64,000 nt of DNA from Pseudomonas sp. SST3 (GCF_003325755.1 NZ_QORI02000011.1:62033-126032), one strand, 5' to 3'; positions 11,346 to 23,220 are shown, counted from the stretch's first letter. Program-made: numbers and translations. Notes: generated by a model not told the origin, from the sequence alone.

Positions 11346-12662
11346 TCAGAAGCGGTAGCTCAGAGCAGCGCCAAAGCCGTGGGCGCTGTTTTCGTAGGTG
11401 GCGTTGTATATACCCTTGGATGGATGCTCGTGCCGTACTTTTGTTTCTTCTTCCCAAAGATACGAGTAAGCGAGGTCAACCGTAACGTCGTCAGTCGGGT
11501 TCCAGGCCAGGCCCACGCTTACCGCAGTTCGATCGCCCGTGGGGATGCGAGGCGAGCGGTCTGTATTGTTGGTTGGGCTTTGATCGAAGGCGAGACCGGT
11601 ACGCAGGGTCCATTCCTTATTCACCTTGTATGCGGCGCCTAGGGCATAGGACCAGGTGTCATGCCAGTTCTGTTCTTCGACGATGGGGGCAAGGCTTGGC
11701 TGCAACGGGCCAGGAATTCCTTGGTTTTCAATCACGATGGCTTCGAAGCGGCTCCAGCGAGTCCACATGGCGCCGGCATACAGGGTCCACTGGTCGTCGA
11801 GATCGTGAGTGATCGACATATCCACCGATTCCGGCGTGTCGAGGTCCAACGATGCGTCGTATTCGCCGGAAGCCTGTAGGCCAACGGCTGCAAACTGGTC
11901 AAAGCCTGCGCCCGAAAGCTTGGTCTCGCCTTCGAGTTTGTATTTGACCTTGGAATGATACGTAACGCCTGCACGGGTTTGTGGCGAAAACTCATAAAGC
12001 AAGCCGGCGTTGAAACCTAGCGCCGTGTCGTCGCCTTTGACCTTGACCCGCCCATCATTGATCCCGGGAGTGAAGCGGCTTAGCGAAGCGCTTTCTAGCT
12101 GGCCATCGATACGGTTAATTGTCGGCCCAAAGCCGATCGACAGCTTTTCGTTGAAGCGATAACTGACAGTCGGCTGAACTGTAATTACGCGCACTTCGCT
12201 GTAATCGCCGTGGTAGCGTCCTTGGAAGCCACTTTCATAATCGGCGATAAGGCCGAATGGCACGTAGACACCAACGCCGATTGCCCATTTATCATCGATC
12301 GGTTTGACGTAGTAACCCATCGGTACAGCCGTGACCGGCACCATGTCGCCGTCGTTGCTTCCGCCGACTGGGCCGCGTAGGCCGCCAGGACCCTGTGGGG
12401 TAAACGCAGAGGTATCTTTAATATCGGTCTTGGCGCTGATCGCCGCCATCCCGAAGCTAACTTCCTCACGCTTGAGGCGCGACATGCCGGCTGGGTTGCC
12501 GAACAGGGTGGTGGCGTCGTCGGCAGAAGAAGAGCGGCCTGCGAAAGAGGTGCCCATGCCGCTGATGCTTTGCTCATTGAGCGCGAAGCCGGCGGACATC
12601 ACCTGAGTGGAAAGGGCGCCTACGGCTATTGCAATGGCGGTCTTCAACCAAGTTGTTTTCAT
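11346..12662 (-). CDS. FadL/TodX-family outer-membrane transporter
   Basis: The 438-residue protein begins with a signal peptide (to about residue 23, MSA|GFALNEQS) and then has the FadL hatch-type N-terminus SGMGTSFAGRSSSADDATTLFGNPAGMSRL. The rest is amphipathic beta-strand sequence ending in the outer-membrane-sorting residues LSYRF. Members import long-chain fatty acids or hydrophobic compounds; the substrate here cannot be told from the sequence. The start has GGAG eight bases upstream. The gene is monocistronic. Confidence 0.88.
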   Translation of the reverse strand: MKTTWLKTAIAIAVGALSTQVMSAGFALNEQSISGMGTSFAGRSSSADDATTLFGNPAGMSRLKREEVSFGMAAISAKTDIKDTSAFTPQGPGGLRGPVGGSNDGDMVPVTAVPMGYYVKPIDDKWAIGVGVYVPFGLIADYESGFQGRYHGDYSEVRVITVQPTVSYRFNEKLSIGFGPTINRIDGQLESASLSRFTPGINDGRVKVKGDDTALGFNAGLLYEFSPQTRAGVTYHSKVKYKLEGETKLSGAGFDQFAAVGLQASGEYDASLDLDTPESVDMSITHDLDDQWTLYAGAMWTRWSRFEAIVIENQGIPGPLQPSLAPIVEEQNWHDTWSYALGAAYKVNKEWTLRTGLAFDQSPTNNTDRSPRIPTGDRTAVSVGLAWNPTDDVTVDLAYSYLWEEETKVRHEHPSKGIYNATYENSAHGFGAALSYRF

Positions 12663-12832
12663 TGTTGTACTCCAAGGGAAAAAGCGGCTCGGACCCTATC
12701 AAGCTTCTCTGATCCCTCGCAAATGAAAGAGTGCAATTTTTCGTAAAGGAACGACGATTGGCGGCGATAAGCGATCGATTAGTCGATAAAACCCCTAAGC
12801 CGAATCCTGACCATTCAGTCATTTTTCCCTTT

Positions 12833-13677
12833 TCAAGCGACAGGTCGGCTTGGATCTGTAATCCACTCACTCCAGGAGCCTGAATAAAGTCGCGCCAGCG
12901 GGTATCCCGCGAGGCACAGCGCAAACAGGTTATGGCAGGCCGTCACGCCGGACCCACAGTAGGCCACCAGGGTGTCGGTCGATCGGCCCGCTAGTTGCTG
13001 GTCGAACCGTGAGCGCAACTGCTCGGGTGGGAGAAAGCGCCCGGTGGCGTCGAGGTTTTCGGTGAACGGTACGCAGCGAGCGCCTGGAATATGTCCGGCC
13101 ACCGGATCGATGGGCTCGTGCTCGCCGAGAAAACGGGGAAGGGCACGAGCGTCAAACAGGGCCAGATCGGTCTGCTGCAGGCGCGTGAGCAGTTGCTGAG
13201 CATCTATCAGCAGGTCTTTATCCGGAGCTCGTCGAAATTGCCCGGCTGAATGCGGGTCTGTTCGCCGGTCATCACACCTCCGGCTGCGCGCCAGGCTTTG
13301 AAACCGCCATCCAGCAGACACACGCCGCTGCGCTTGCCCAGCCATGCCAGCAACCACCAGGCCCTTGTTGCAAACGCGCCGGGACCGTCGTCGTAGAGCA
13401 CTATTTCACTGTCGCTGCTCAGGCCTGACGCGCGAAGGCGCTCAATCAGCCTGTCAGGCTGCGGCAAAGGGTGGCGGCCCGTCTGGCCAGGTATTACCGG
13501 ATCTGACAGGTCTTTTTCGAGGTCGAGGTATATCGCGCCGGGAATATGGGCCTGCTCGTAGCTGCGTCTGCCGTACTCGGGATCTTCCAGGGCAAATCGG
13601 CAATCGAGAATCCGCAGATTCGGCTCTGAGAGCCGTGCGGCCAGTTGGTCGGTATCGATCAGTTGGGCAAGCGGCAT
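12833..13677 (-). pseudogene. sseA: 3-mercaptopyruvate/thiosulfate sulfurtransferase, frameshifted
   Basis: Two consecutive frames together encode a complete two-domain rhodanese. The first (13677 to 13207) holds the N-terminal domain (DCRFALEDPEYGRRSYEQAH, AWWLLAWLGKRSGVCLLDGG). The second, in another frame, holds the catalytic domain with LVAYCGSGVTACHN, the mercaptopyruvate-type active-site loop. The switch lies near 13217-13228, where the first frame runs out as LRIKTC-stop and the other reads DKDLLIDAQQLL. Adding one base would restore an enzyme of about 280 residues. It may be a true inactivation or a sequencing error. Confidence 0.82.
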
Positions 13678-13826
13678 GGAGGGGCTCCGTTCGGATTGTT
13701 GGGCCAGACGTTATCACGCGGAGGCGACGCTACCGATGAATGCGCTGCGAATAGCGGGGCACGATATATACTGCGCGCCTTTTCGCCCGTACGCCGGTCG
13801 TAATACCGAACAACAAGGAGGGCCTA

Positions 13827-14951
13827 GTGGCCATCGAAACTCAATGGGTGCTGGATGATGCGCATCTGGCCCGCCTTTGTGCCGAGTGGCGCCAGCTGCC
13901 TTATGTAGCGGTGGACACCGAGTTCATGCGGGTCGATACTTTTTATCCTATCGCCGCCCTGTTGCAGGTCGGTGATGGACGTTGCGCCTATCTGATCGAT
14001 CCATTGCTCATTACCGATTGGACCGCGTTTGCCGGACTGCTGCAGGACCAGGCCGTTGTCAAGGTCCTGCACGCCTGCAGCGAGGACCTGGAAGTGCTTT
14101 GGCGCTTGACGGGTAGCCTGCCGATGCCGTTGTTCGATACGCAACTTGCTGCCGGATATTTGAACATTGGCTTTTCCATGGGCTACTCACGCTTGGTACA
14201 GAGCGTTCTGCACATCGAGTTGCCCAAAGGCGAAACGCGTTCCGACTGGCTTCAGCGGCCACTGAGTGAGATGCAGGTGCGCTATGCGGCCGAGGATGCC
14301 CAGCATCTGGCCGAGCTGTACGAGGCCTTGCTGCCGAAGCTGTCAGACGAAAAGCGTGCCTGGGTGCAGGAAGACGGCGCCGAGCTCGTGGCGAATCTTC
14401 AGCGCGAAACGGATCCTGACGAAGCCTATCGTGACGTCAAGCAAGCCTGGCGGCTCAAGCCGAAACAGCTCGCCGTGCTGCGTGTTTTGACCGCTTGGCG
14501 CGAGCGCCAGGCGCGGGCGCGAAACCAGCCACGCAATCGCGTACTGCGCGAGCACAGCCTGTGGCCGCTGGCACGCACCCAGCCAACCGATCTGGTGAGT
14601 CTGGCGCGCATCGACGACATGCACCCGCGCACCGTGCGTCAGGATGGCGAAACCCTGCTCGAACTTATCCGTATCGCTGCCGCCACACCTGAGCAGGACT
14701 GGCCTGAGCCTCTGCCAGAGCCGTTGCCGCTAGAGGCCTCGGGGCTGCTGAAAACGCTGCGGGCGGTCGGCCAGCGCGAAGCCCAGGCCCTCGATATCGC
14801 CCCCGAACTGATGCTGCGTAAGAAAGTGCTCGAAGCCTTGTTGAAAACCGGTTATCCGGATGGCCCCTACGAGCTGCCCGATTCGCTACGTGGATGGCGT
14901 CGCGAGCGGATGGGCCAAGCGCTCCTTGATGTACTGGAAGAGACTTCATGA
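13827..14951 (+). CDS. rnd: Ribonuclease D
   Basis: The 374-residue 3'-5' exonuclease trims tRNA precursors. The DEDD motifs are visible: [15 protein letters not shown] (DxE), [13 protein letters not shown] and [14 protein letters not shown] (Y...D). The C-terminal half forms two HRDC domains ([19 protein letters not shown] and [20 protein letters not shown]). GTG at 13827 follows AAGGAGGG. The following ycgL overlaps by four bases, so the two are coupled. Confidence 0.94.
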   Translation: MAIETQWVLDDAHLARLCAEWRQLPYVAVDTEFMRVDTFYPIAALLQVGDGRCAYLIDPLLITDWTAFAGLLQDQAVVKVLHACSEDLEVLWRLTGSLPMPLFDTQLAAGYLNIGFSMGYSRLVQSVLHIELPKGETRSDWLQRPLSEMQVRYAAEDAQHLAELYEALLPKLSDEKRAWVQEDGAELVANLQRETDPDEAYRDVKQAWRLKPKQLAVLRVLTAWRERQARARNQPRNRVLREHSLWPLARTQPTDLVSLARIDDMHPRTVRQDGETLLELIRIAAATPEQDWPEPLPEPLPLEASGLLKTLRAVGQREAQALDIAPELMLRKKVLEALLKTGYPDGPYELPDSLRGWRRERMGQALLDVLEETS

Positions 14952-15241
14952 AACGCATCTGCTCTATCTATAGAAGCCCACGCAAGAACGAAATGTACCT
15001 GTACGTCGAGCGTAGCGAGGCGTTAGCGCGCGTGCCTGAAGCGCTGCTTGCCGCGTTCGGTCCACCGCAGCACGCCTTCGATATGGTCCTAACGCCCGAG
15101 CGTAAATTGGCTCGGGAAGACATCGTGACGGTGCTCGATAACCTGGAAAAGCAGGGTTACCACCTTCAAATGCCGCCGCCTGAGGAGGAATACATCGAGC
15201 ACCTGCCGGACGAGTTGCTGCGTCGCAACGATCCCATGTGA
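14948..15241 (+). CDS. ycgL: YcgL-domain protein
   Basis: The 97-residue protein matches the small YcgL family: [20 protein letters not shown] at the start, [16 protein letters not shown] in the middle, and a C-terminal acidic tail. Its function is not established. The ATGA overlap with rnd at 14948 places it in the rnd operon, an arrangement shared by other Pseudomonas as far as I know. Confidence 0.88.
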   Translation: MKRICSIYRSPRKNEMYLYVERSEALARVPEALLAAFGPPQHAFDMVLTPERKLAREDIVTVLDNLEKQGYHLQMPPPEEEYIEHLPDELLRRNDPM

Positions 15242-15362
15242 AAACCATGATCCGGTGGCCGCTGGTCGCCTGGCCGTCTGTTGAATCGCCGCCGGCCGTG
15301 CCGCGCTTGGCCGGCCGGGCGGCAGTGGCTAGACTCGCAACTTTGATTCGAGATGACATGTC

Positions 15363-15812
15363 ATGGCGGCAAAAGTCGAACCTTTTTGGAAGCGCAAAGC
15401 CCTCGCCGAACTGGATTCGGCCGAGTGGGAGTCGCTGTGCGACGGTTGCGGGCTGTGCTGCTTGCAAAAGCTCGAGGATGAGGAAGACGGCAGCGTTTAC
15501 TACACCCGCATCGCCTGCAAGCTGCTCGATCTAAAGAGTTGTCGCTGTACGGACTACCCCAACCGGCGGGCCAGTGTGCCTGACTGTGTTCAGCTGACCG
15601 CGGTGGATGCGGCGCAATTCAAATGGCTGCCGCCCACCTGTGGCTATCGCCTGGTGGCCGAAGGCAAGGATCTCCCGCTCTGGCATCACCTGGTATGCGG
15701 TGATCCGGATGCAGTGCATGCCGAGCGTATCTCCCAGTCCGGCCGGATGCTTGCTGAGGGTTCCGTCGCTGAAGATGACTGGGAAGATCATCTGATTTTT
15801 CGGGCCGGTTGA
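15363..15812 (+). CDS. ycgN: YcgN-family cysteine-cluster protein
   Basis: The 149-residue protein has the family cysteine cluster [13 protein letters not shown] at about residues 23-35, further cysteines in [20 protein letters not shown], and DCVQLT and PPTCGYRL. These are likely metal or Fe-S ligands, and no biochemical role is assigned. It begins 122 bases after ycgL, so it may have its own promoter. Confidence 0.87.
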   Translation: MAAKVEPFWKRKALAELDSAEWESLCDGCGLCCLQKLEDEEDGSVYYTRIACKLLDLKSCRCTDYPNRRASVPDCVQLTAVDAAQFKWLPPTCGYRLVAEGKDLPLWHHLVCGDPDAVHAERISQSGRMLAEGSVAEDDWEDHLIFRAG

Positions 15813-15864
15813 ATCTACCTTCAGTCGCACCGTCATAGCACTGAACCCAATCTGGAGCCGCTCG

Positions 15865-17091
15865 ATGTCCCTCCGTCAGTTACCGCTGCTAGCTGTTCTG
15901 TTGTTGCTGTTCATCGCTCCGACCCAGGCTGCCAAGCGGGTCGACCTTGATTTCATCGTCAGGTTCGTCCCCGAGCGGGACGTTGCTGAGGTCGAGTTGC
16001 ACCTCGAGGATGGCAGCGCCATCAGATACCTCGATTTCAATCTTGGCGATGCGGGACTTTATAGCGATTTCGAAACCGATGGCGAAGGCGCCTGGCAGCA
16101 GGAGGGCGATCGCGGTGTCTGGCGACCGGCTGCCGGCAAGGCGCGGCTGAGCTATCGGGTTAAAGTCAGCCATCAGCGCAAAAGCGGCCGCTTCGATGCG
16201 CGGATGACCGATGACTGGGCGTTGCTTCGCGGTGACGATCTGGTTCCGAGCGGTCGCCTTGATCAGCAGGACGGCATGCGGCTGGTCTCGCGGTTGAAAG
16301 TTGAGCTTCCGAAGGGGTGGAAGAGTGTCGAGACGGGCTGGCCGCGCATCGGCAAGAACCGCTTTCGCATCGATAATCGTGAGCGCCTTTTCGACCGCCC
16401 TACGGGTTGGATTCTTGCCGGCAAGCTTGGCAGCCGCCGGGCCAGGCTGGGTGAGACGGATGTGACGGTGGCGGGCCCGGTAGGCGAGGGGCTGCGGCGC
16501 ATGGATATCCTTACGCTGCTGACCTTCGTCTGGCCTGAAGTGCAGAACGTATTTCCCCGTGATCCGAAGAAGCTGCTGGTCGTCGGCGCCGGTGATCCAA
16601 TGTGGCGGGGCGGCCTGTCCGGCCCGAATTCACTATTCATGCACGCTGATCGTCCGCTGGTCAGCGAGAACGGCACCAGCTCTCTAGTGCATGAACTGGT
16701 CCATGTGTTCAGCCGTATCACCGATGCCGATCGCAGCGACTGGATCAGCGAGGGCTTGGCCGAGTACTACGCCATCGAACTGATGCGCCGTGCTGGCGGC
16801 ATGAGCGAAGACCGCTACCAACGCGTTCGTGAGCATCTGACCAAATGGAGTCGCAAGGTGGACAGCCTGCGTACGGAACGCTCCAGTGGCCCTGTTACGG
16901 CCAGGGCGGTGTTGCTGCTGCAGGAGCTCGATCGCGAGATCCGTCAGCGCAGCAAGAGCCGTCACTCGCTGGACGACGTCGCGCGGGGTCTGATGCGTCT
17001 CGACAGGGTCACCACCGAAGATTTCATCGATATCACTGAAACCATGCTGGGCGGCGGCTCGGCCGTTCTGGATACTCGCCTGCTGCGTTGA
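15865..17091 (+). CDS. Exported M61-like gluzincin metalloprotease
   Basis: The 408-residue protein has a signal peptide (residues 1-22, cleavage after TQA). An N-terminal beta-rich part is followed by a zinc-protease core. The zinc motif HELVHVF is at about residues 275-281 and the downstream [13 protein letters not shown] supplies the third ligand glutamate, the spacing seen in M61/M1 peptidases. Substrate and role are unknown. It is conserved-looking and lacks a dedicated partner gene nearby. Confidence 0.72.
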   Translation: MSLRQLPLLAVLLLLFIAPTQAAKRVDLDFIVRFVPERDVAEVELHLEDGSAIRYLDFNLGDAGLYSDFETDGEGAWQQEGDRGVWRPAAGKARLSYRVKVSHQRKSGRFDARMTDDWALLRGDDLVPSGRLDQQDGMRLVSRLKVELPKGWKSVETGWPRIGKNRFRIDNRERLFDRPTGWILAGKLGSRRARLGETDVTVAGPVGEGLRRMDILTLLTFVWPEVQNVFPRDPKKLLVVGAGDPMWRGGLSGPNSLFMHADRPLVSENGTSSLVHELVHVFSRITDADRSDWISEGLAEYYAIELMRRAGGMSEDRYQRVREHLTKWSRKVDSLRTERSSGPVTARAVLLLQELDREIRQRSKSRHSLDDVARGLMRLDRVTTEDFIDITETMLGGGSAVLDTRLLR

Positions 17092-17156
17092 GGCGCCGGG
17101 CGGTGTCTTGCAGCAGGCGCGCTTGCGGCGCGGAGTTTCAATCCACAGGAGTTGCC

Positions 17157-18161
17157 ATGCGTCTTATCGATCTTCGCAGCGACACGGTTACCCAGCCTAC
17201 GGCGGGTATGCGCGAGGCCATGTTGACGGCAGCCACAGGCGACGATGTTTACGGCGAAGATCCGACTGTCCGGCAACTGGAACAGACGCTCGCTGCGCAG
17301 CTGGGCCTGCAGGCCGGATTGTTCGTCCCCAGCGGCACCATGAGCAATCTGCTCGCGCTCATGGCGCACTGTGAGCGTGGCGACGAATACATTACCGGCC
17401 AACTGGCGCATACCTACAAATACGAGGCCGGCGGCGCCGCGGTGCTCGGTTCGATTCAGCCACAGCCGGTCGAGATGGAGCCTGACGGCACTCTGGACCT
17501 GGAACGAGTCGCCGCGGTGATCAAGCCGGACGACTTCCATTTCGCCCGTACTCGCTTACTGGCGCTGGAAAACACCATGCAGGGCAAGGTCCTGCCGCCC
17601 GCGTACCTGGCCGAAGCAAGGGCCTTTACGCGTGAGCGCGGGCTTGTGCTGCATCTAGACGGCGCTCGGCTGTTCAATGCGGTCGTCAAGCTGGGTTGCA
17701 CGGCCGAGGACATCAGTCGTCACTTTGACTCGGTATCGGTGTGCCTGTCGAAAGGGCTGGGCGCGCCGGTCGGCTCGGTGCTGTGTGGTGACGAAGCCTT
17801 CATCGGCCGGGCACGGCGGTTACGCAAGATGGTCGGCGGCGGCATGCGTCAGGCCGGTGTGCTGGCCGCGGCCGGACTCTATGCGCTGGAGCACCAGGTG
17901 CAACGCCTGGCCCAGGATCATCAGCGCGCTCGTGAGATTGCTGAAGGGCTGGAGGGGCTGGGCTACGCGGTCGAGCCGGTGCAGACCAACATGGTCTATG
18001 TACAGATGGGCGAACGTGCAGGGGCGCTGAAGGCGTTCTGCGCGGAGCGTGGCGTCATTCTGACTGCGGCTTCGCGGCTGCGGATGGTGACACACCTGGA
18101 CGTACAGCCAGAGCATGTCGAGCCGATCTTGGAATGCTTCGCCGCATTCGTCAGGTCATAG
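17157..18161 (+). CDS. ltaE: Low-specificity L-threonine aldolase
   Basis: The 334-residue PLP enzyme cleaves threonine/allo-threonine to glycine and acetaldehyde. Family marks are [19 protein letters not shown] at the start, [26 protein letters not shown] and the PLP lysine in [19 protein letters not shown] at 17157 has CAGGAG nine bases upstream. An upstream GTG at 17088 would overlap the protease gene and adds an unrelated basic tail. Confidence 0.92.
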   Translation: MRLIDLRSDTVTQPTAGMREAMLTAATGDDVYGEDPTVRQLEQTLAAQLGLQAGLFVPSGTMSNLLALMAHCERGDEYITGQLAHTYKYEAGGAAVLGSIQPQPVEMEPDGTLDLERVAAVIKPDDFHFARTRLLALENTMQGKVLPPAYLAEARAFTRERGLVLHLDGARLFNAVVKLGCTAEDISRHFDSVSVCLSKGLGAPVGSVLCGDEAFIGRARRLRKMVGGGMRQAGVLAAAGLYALEHQVQRLAQDHQRAREIAEGLEGLGYAVEPVQTNMVYVQMGERAGALKAFCAERGVILTAASRLRMVTHLDVQPEHVEPILECFAAFVRS

Positions 18162-18340
18162 GCTCGAATCGCTGTCGAATAGCTTGATTCAATCTTATTT
18201 ATCCCCTATGCGCGCGGCGTGGGCCCGATATAATGCGGCCCTTTGCCGGCTATCCGTTTGGATAGTTGCGAACCGGCTCCGGGCGCTGCTTCGCCGTGTC
18301 GTTTTGCAGCCGTTCGGCCGCTGTCTTCTGGAAGAAATCT

Positions 18341-20965
18341 ATGAAAAGCGCAGAAATCCGTGAAGCCTTCCTCCGCTTCTTCGAAGAGAAGGGCCACACC
18401 CGTGTGGCTTCCAGTTCGCTGATCCCGGCGAATGACCCGACCCTGCTGTTCACCAACGCTGGCATGAACCAGTTCAAGGACTGCTTCCTTGGTCTGGAGA
18501 AGCGGACCTATACCCGCGCGACCACCAGCCAGAAGTGTGTGCGGGCCGGTGGCAAGCACAACGATCTGGAGAACGTTGGCTATACCGCGCGCCATCACAC
18601 GTTCTTCGAGATGCTCGGCAATTTCAGCTTTGGCGATTATTTCAAGCGCGACGCTATCTCCTACGCCTGGGAATTCCTGACTTCGGAAAAATGGCTGGGT
18701 CTCCCCAAGGACAAGCTGTGGGTCACCGTCTATGCAAGCGATGACGAGGCTTACGATATCTGGACCAAGGAAGTCGGTGTGCCGGCCGAGCGTATGGTGC
18801 GCATTGGCGACAACAAGGGTGCCCCCTACGCCTCGGACAACTTCTGGGCGATGGGTGATACCGGGCCTTGTGGCCCATGCACCGAAATTTTCTTTGACCA
18901 TGGCGAGCACATCTGGGGCGGCCCGCCCGGTTCGCCGGAAGAAGATGGCGATCGCTACATCGAGATCTGGAACAACGTCTTCATGCAGTTCAACCGCACC
19001 GCTGATGGCGTGATGCATCCGCTGCCGGCGCCTAGCGTCGACACCGGGATGGGGCTGGAGCGCATCAGCGCAGTGTTGCAACACGTCAACTCCAACTACG
19101 ACATCGACCTCTTCCAGAGCCTCCTCAACGCCTCCGCTCAGGCCATTGGTTGCAGCAACGACGGACAGGCCTCGCTGAAAGTTGTGGCCGACCACATCCG
19201 TTCCTGCGGCTTCCTCATCGCTGACGGAGTGACCCCGTCGAATGAAGGTCGCGGCTATGTGCTGCGCCGAATCGTCCGTCGCGCCTGCCGCCACGGCAAC
19301 AAGCTGGGCGCCAAAGGTAGCTTTTTCCACAAAATCGTCGCCGCGCTGGTGGCGGAGATGGGCGATGCCTTCACCGAGCTGAAAACTCAGCAGGCGCACA
19401 TCGAGCGTGTGCTGAAAACTGAGGAAGAGCAGTTCGCTAAAACCCTCGAGCAGGGCCTGAGGATTCTTGAGCAGGATCTGGCCGAGCTGAAGGGCAGTGT
19501 CATCCCGGGCGAGTTGATCTTCAAACTCTACGACACCTACGGTTTCCCGATCGACCTCACCGGCGACATCGCGCGCGAGCGCGAGCTGACGCTGGACGAG
19601 GAGGGCTTCGAGCGGGAAATGGAAGCTCAGCGTGAGCGCGCGCGTTCGGCCAGCGCTTTCGGCATGGATTACAACAGCCTGGTCAAGATCGAGGGCGAGA
19701 CCCGCTTTACTGGCTATTTGGGAACGTTCGGCAACGGCAAGGTGCTCGCTCTGTTCAAGGAAGGCATGGCGGTGCAGAGCCTGGCGGCCGGCGAGGAGGG
19801 CGTTGTTGTTCTCGACGAGACGCCGTTCTATGCCGAATCCGGTGGTCAGGTTGGTGATTGTGGTTATCTGTCCGCCGAGGGCTTGCGTTTCGATGTGCGC
19901 GATACCAGCAAGGCAGGTGGCGCATTTCTGCATCATGGCATCCTCGATAACGGCAGCCTGCAGGTCGGCGCGACCGTCGAAGCCACTGTCGACGCCTCGG
20001 TTCGTCAGGCGACGGCGCTGAACCACTCTGCTACGCATCTGCTGCACGCGGCGTTGCGCCAGACCCTCGGCGAGCACGTTACTCAAAAGGGCTCGCTGGT
20101 CGATAGCCAGCGGCTGCGCTTCGACTTCAGCCATTTCGAGGCGATCAAACCTGAACAGCTGAAAGCGCTGGAAGACAAGGTCAACGCTGAGATTCGCAGC
20201 AACACGCTGGTGGATATCGAAGAAACTGACATCGAAACGGCCAAGAGCAAAGGCGCAATGGCTCTGTTCGGCGAGAAATATGGTGATCAGGTGCGGGTGC
20301 TGACCATGGGTGACGGCTTCTCGGTCGAGCTCTGTGGCGGGACCCATGTCAAGCGTACCGGTGACATCGGCCTGTTCAAGATTGTCAGCGAAGGCGGCGT
20401 TGCGGCGGGCGTAAGACGTATCGAGGCGGTTACCGGCCAGCAGGCGTTGGCCTACCTGAACGGTGCCGAGGAACAGCTGAAAGAAGCGGCTGTGTTGGTC
20501 AAAGGTAATCGCGACAATCTGCTGGACAAGCTGAGTGCGATGCTGGAACGCAATCGGCAGTTGGAGAAAGAACTCGAGCAGCTCAAGGCCAAGGCGGCCA
20601 GCGCCACCGGCAACGATCTTGCCGGCTCCGCTGTGGACGTGAAGGGCGTGAAAACGCTGGCTGCGCGGGTCGATGGCCTCGACGGCAAGGCGTTGCTGGC
20701 ATTGGTCGATCAGCTGAAGAACAAGCTTGGTAGTGGCGTTATTCTGCTCGGTGGTGTGCAGGATGAGAAAGTCGTGCTGGTGGCGGGCGTCACGCAGGAT
20801 CTCACTGGTCGTTTCAAGGCTGGAGATTTGATGAAGCAGGCTGCTGCGGTCGTCGGCGGCAAGGGCGGCGGTCGTCCGGACATGGCTCAGGGCGGCGGAA
20901 GCGACGCTGGGCGACTCGACGAAGCGTTGGCTCTTGCCGCGGCGTTCGTTGAGCAGGCTGTGTAG
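18341..20965 (+). CDS. alaS: Alanyl-tRNA synthetase
   Basis: The 874-residue protein has the normal length and all domains: class II catalytic core ([29 protein letters not shown]), editing domain with zinc ligands ([12 protein letters not shown] and [13 protein letters not shown]) and the C-terminal C-Ala domain ([15 protein letters not shown]). ATG at 18341 gives the conserved start [15 protein letters not shown] long frame on the opposite strand (18206-20347) is only its shadow. Confidence 0.97.
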   Translation: MKSAEIREAFLRFFEEKGHTRVASSSLIPANDPTLLFTNAGMNQFKDCFLGLEKRTYTRATTSQKCVRAGGKHNDLENVGYTARHHTFFEMLGNFSFGDYFKRDAISYAWEFLTSEKWLGLPKDKLWVTVYASDDEAYDIWTKEVGVPAERMVRIGDNKGAPYASDNFWAMGDTGPCGPCTEIFFDHGEHIWGGPPGSPEEDGDRYIEIWNNVFMQFNRTADGVMHPLPAPSVDTGMGLERISAVLQHVNSNYDIDLFQSLLNASAQAIGCSNDGQASLKVVADHIRSCGFLIADGVTPSNEGRGYVLRRIVRRACRHGNKLGAKGSFFHKIVAALVAEMGDAFTELKTQQAHIERVLKTEEEQFAKTLEQGLRILEQDLAELKGSVIPGELIFKLYDTYGFPIDLTGDIARERELTLDEEGFEREMEAQRERARSASAFGMDYNSLVKIEGETRFTGYLGTFGNGKVLALFKEGMAVQSLAAGEEGVVVLDETPFYAESGGQVGDCGYLSAEGLRFDVRDTSKAGGAFLHHGILDNGSLQVGATVEATVDASVRQATALNHSATHLLHAALRQTLGEHVTQKGSLVDSQRLRFDFSHFEAIKPEQLKALEDKVNAEIRSNTLVDIEETDIETAKSKGAMALFGEKYGDQVRVLTMGDGFSVELCGGTHVKRTGDIGLFKIVSEGGVAAGVRRIEAVTGQQALAYLNGAEEQLKEAAVLVKGNRDNLLDKLSAMLERNRQLEKELEQLKAKAASATGNDLAGSAVDVKGVKTLAARVDGLDGKALLALVDQLKNKLGSGVILLGGVQDEKVVLVAGVTQDLTGRFKAGDLMKQAAAVVGGKGGGRPDMAQGGGSDAGRLDEALALAAAFVEQAV

Positions 20966-21120
20966 TCAGGGCGATGGTGAGCTCGTCCGGTTGCAGTCAG
21001 ATGCAGGCGGAGGCGTATCACGATGTCTCGCGATCCGGGCAGGCCGCTGTCCGGACGCACCTTGCGCTGCTTGGGTAGATTATTTAATAAGCGCCCGTGA
21101 TGGGCTTAGGCGGCTATGAA

Positions 21121-22356
21121 ATGGCTTTGATCGTACAGAAGTTTGGTGGTACGTCGGTGGGCTCCGTCGAGCGCATCGAGCAAGTGGCGGCAAAGGTCAA
21201 GAAATTCCGTGATAACGGCGACGATATCGTCGTGGTGGTCTCGGCCATGAGCGGTGAAACCAATCGCCTGATCGAGCTGGCTAAACAGATCAGCGAACAG
21301 CCCGTGGCTCGCGAGCTGGACGTGATGGTGTCAACCGGCGAACAGGTCACCATCGCTCTGCTGGCGATGGCATTGATCAAGATTGGCGTGCCGGCAGTGT
21401 CCTACACAGGCGGCCAGGTTCGCATTCTGACCGACAGCGCTCATACCAAGGCGCGCATTCTGCAAATCGATGCGCAGCACATCCACAAGGAGCTCAAGGC
21501 CGGTCGCGTCGTCGTCGTCGCAGGGTTCCAGGGGGTGGACGACTGCGGCAACATCACCACGCTCGGACGTGGTGGTTCGGACACCACAGGCGTGGCGTTG
21601 GCCGCTGCGTTGAAGGCTGATGAATGCCAGATCTATACCGATGTCGACGGCGTCTATACGACCGACCCTCGTGTTGTGGCCAAAGCTCAGCGCCTCGACA
21701 AGATCACCTTCGAAGAAATGCTTGAAATGGCAAGCCTGGGTTCCAAGGTGCTGCAGATTCGTGCCGTGGAGTTCGCCGGTAAATACAGCGTGCCGTTGCG
21801 CGTGTTGCACAGTTTTCAGGAGGGTCCTGGCACCCTCATTACCCTTGATGAAGAGGAATCCATGGAACAGCCCATCATTTCCGGCATCGCTTTCAATCGT
21901 GACGAAGCCAAGCTGACCATTCGTGGTGTGCCGGATACGCCCGGGGTAGCGTTCAAGATTCTCGGGCCGATCAGCGCGGCGAACGTCGAGGTCGACATGA
22001 TCGTGCAGAACGTCGCGCACGATAACACCACGGATTTCACCTTCACTGTTCACCGGAACGACTACCATAACGCGTTGCACGTGCTCGAAAGTATTGCGCG
22101 AGACATGGGCGCTCGAGAAGTTATTGGCGATGTAGACATTGCCAAGGTATCGATCGTCGGCGTTGGCATGCGCTCGCATGCGGGCGTTGCAAGCCGGATG
22201 TTCGAGGCGCTGGCGAAGGAAAATATCAACATACAGATGATCTCTACCTCAGAAATCAAGGTTTCCGTAGTGATCGAAGAAAAGTACCTGGAGTTGGCGG
22301 TGAGGGCTCTGCATACCGCGTTCGAGCTGGATGCTCCCGCCGGAAAAGGCGAGTAA
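21121..22356 (+). CDS. lysC: Aspartate kinase
   Basis: The 411-residue enzyme phosphorylates aspartate, the first step towards lysine, threonine and methionine. The N-terminal kinase domain starts [19 protein letters not shown]. Two ACT domains at the C-terminus (residues about 265-400) bind feedback amino acids. The ATG at 21121 is preferred over GTG/ATG codons at 21097-21100 because it gives the family start. It lies 155 bases after alaS and upstream of csrA, as in Pseudomonas generally. Confidence 0.95.
   Translation: MALIVQKFGGTSVGSVERIEQVAAKVKKFRDNGDDIVVVVSAMSGETNRLIELAKQISEQPVARELDVMVSTGEQVTIALLAMALIKIGVPAVSYTGGQVRILTDSAHTKARILQIDAQHIHKELKAGRVVVVAGFQGVDDCGNITTLGRGGSDTTGVALAAALKADECQIYTDVDGVYTTDPRVVAKAQRLDKITFEEMLEMASLGSKVLQIRAVEFAGKYSVPLRVLHSFQEGPGTLITLDEEESMEQPIISGIAFNRDEAKLTIRGVPDTPGVAFKILGPISAANVEVDMIVQNVAHDNTTDFTFTVHRNDYHNALHVLESIARDMGAREVIGDVDIAKVSIVGVGMRSHAGVASRMFEALAKENINIQMISTSEIKVSVVIEEKYLELAVRALHTAFELDAPAGKGE
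21862..22356 (+). other. Possible internal lysC start producing the beta subunit
   Basis: Inside lysC an in-frame ATG at 21862 is preceded by AAGAGGAA at 21851-21858. It would give 164 residues starting [11 protein letters not shown], which is exactly the pair of ACT domains. Alpha2-beta2 aspartokinases with such an internal beta subunit are known in several bacteria, Pseudomonas included. Use of this start here is an inference. Confidence 0.45.
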
Positions 22357-22392
22357 TCGACGGAATTGCGATTAATTCGCACCTTCCGTCGA
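22357..22392. repeat. Inverted repeat after lysC
   Basis: TCGACGGAA and TTCCGTCGA form a 9-bp stem with an 18-base loop directly after the lysC stop. No T-run follows, so it may be a processing or rho-dependent end rather than an intrinsic terminator. Confidence 0.4.
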
Positions 22393-22538
22393 TTGTATGG
22401 GAATAAAAAGGAACTTTAGAGTCGCCCCCACTGGTCAATAGCTGGTGAAAGGCTCTAGGCCCGATGTCTCACGGAACATTATCCGTTTTTATCTTTGCAG
22501 ACTGTTTACTGAATTGAATCCGTTTTAAGGAGAAAGGA

Positions 22539-22724
22539 ATGCTGATTCTGACTCGCCGGGTCGGAGAGACCCTGATGGTGGGTGACGACGTGACTGTCAC
22601 CGTGCTGGGTGTCAAAGGAAATCAAGTGCGCATAGGAGTGAATGCACCCAAAGAGGTAGCGGTGCATCGCGAGGAGATTTATCAACGGATCCAGAAAGAG
22701 AAAGACCAAGAACCAAGCCATTAA
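22539..22724 (+). CDS. csrA: Carbon storage regulator CsrA/RsmA
   Basis: The 61-residue RNA-binding protein has the complete CsrA sequence: [40 protein letters not shown], with the RNA-contact residues R44 and the N-terminal beta-1 strand intact. It controls translation of mRNAs with GGA motifs and thereby motility and biofilm genes. AAGGAG precedes the ATG. Position between lysC and tRNA-Ser is the conserved Pseudomonas rsmA locus. Confidence 0.96.
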   Translation: MLILTRRVGETLMVGDDVTVTVLGVKGNQVRIGVNAPKEVAVHREEIYQRIQKEKDQEPSH

Positions 22725-22786
22725 TATTTATGTGATTTTTGGCTTTGCAAGCGGGGTAAAGATGGGTATCATGCGCCCCGTGTTGC

Positions 22787-22880
<94 letters not shown>

Positions 22881-22988
22881 TGCATAGGTTAGTTGGTGGG
22901 CTGGTTTAGCATTGCGGTTTGGTGAGAATTCATTGAATCAAAAGGGCTTGACCAGCAAATTCACAAACTTATAATGCGCACCCTCAGT

Positions 22989-23065
22989 GCACTCATAGCT
23001 CAGCTGGATAGAGTACTCGGCTACGAACCGAGCGGTCGGAGGTTCGAATCCTCCTGAGTGCACCA
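22989..23065 (+). tRNA. tRNA-Arg (ACG), copy 1
   Basis: The acceptor stem GCACTCA/TGAGTGC, anticodon loop CTACGAA (anticodon ACG, wobble A normally converted to inosine), T-loop TTCGAAT and an encoded CCA give a complete 77-base tRNA. Confidence 0.97.
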
Positions 23066-23136
23066 TATTACAAAGAGCTGCAAAACTGCGGTTCGATGTT
23101 GTAACCAGCGGTGATCTGGTTTATCAAGCGCCTAAT

Positions 23137-23213
23137 GCACTCATAGCTCAGCTGGATAGAGTACTCGGCTACGAACCGAGCGGTCGGAGGTTCGAATCCT
23201 CCTGAGTGCACCA
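23137..23213 (+). tRNA. tRNA-Arg (ACG), copy 2
   Basis: This copy is identical over all 77 bases to the one at 22989, from which it is separated by 71 bases. A strong terminator follows at once. Confidence 0.97.
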
Positions 23214-23220
23214 AATCAGA

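Noticed and set aside
18206..20347. 713-codon open frame on the minus strand opposite alaS
   Set aside because: It is the antisense shadow of alaS in GC-rich DNA, has no recognisable domain and no ribosome site. alaS itself is certain.
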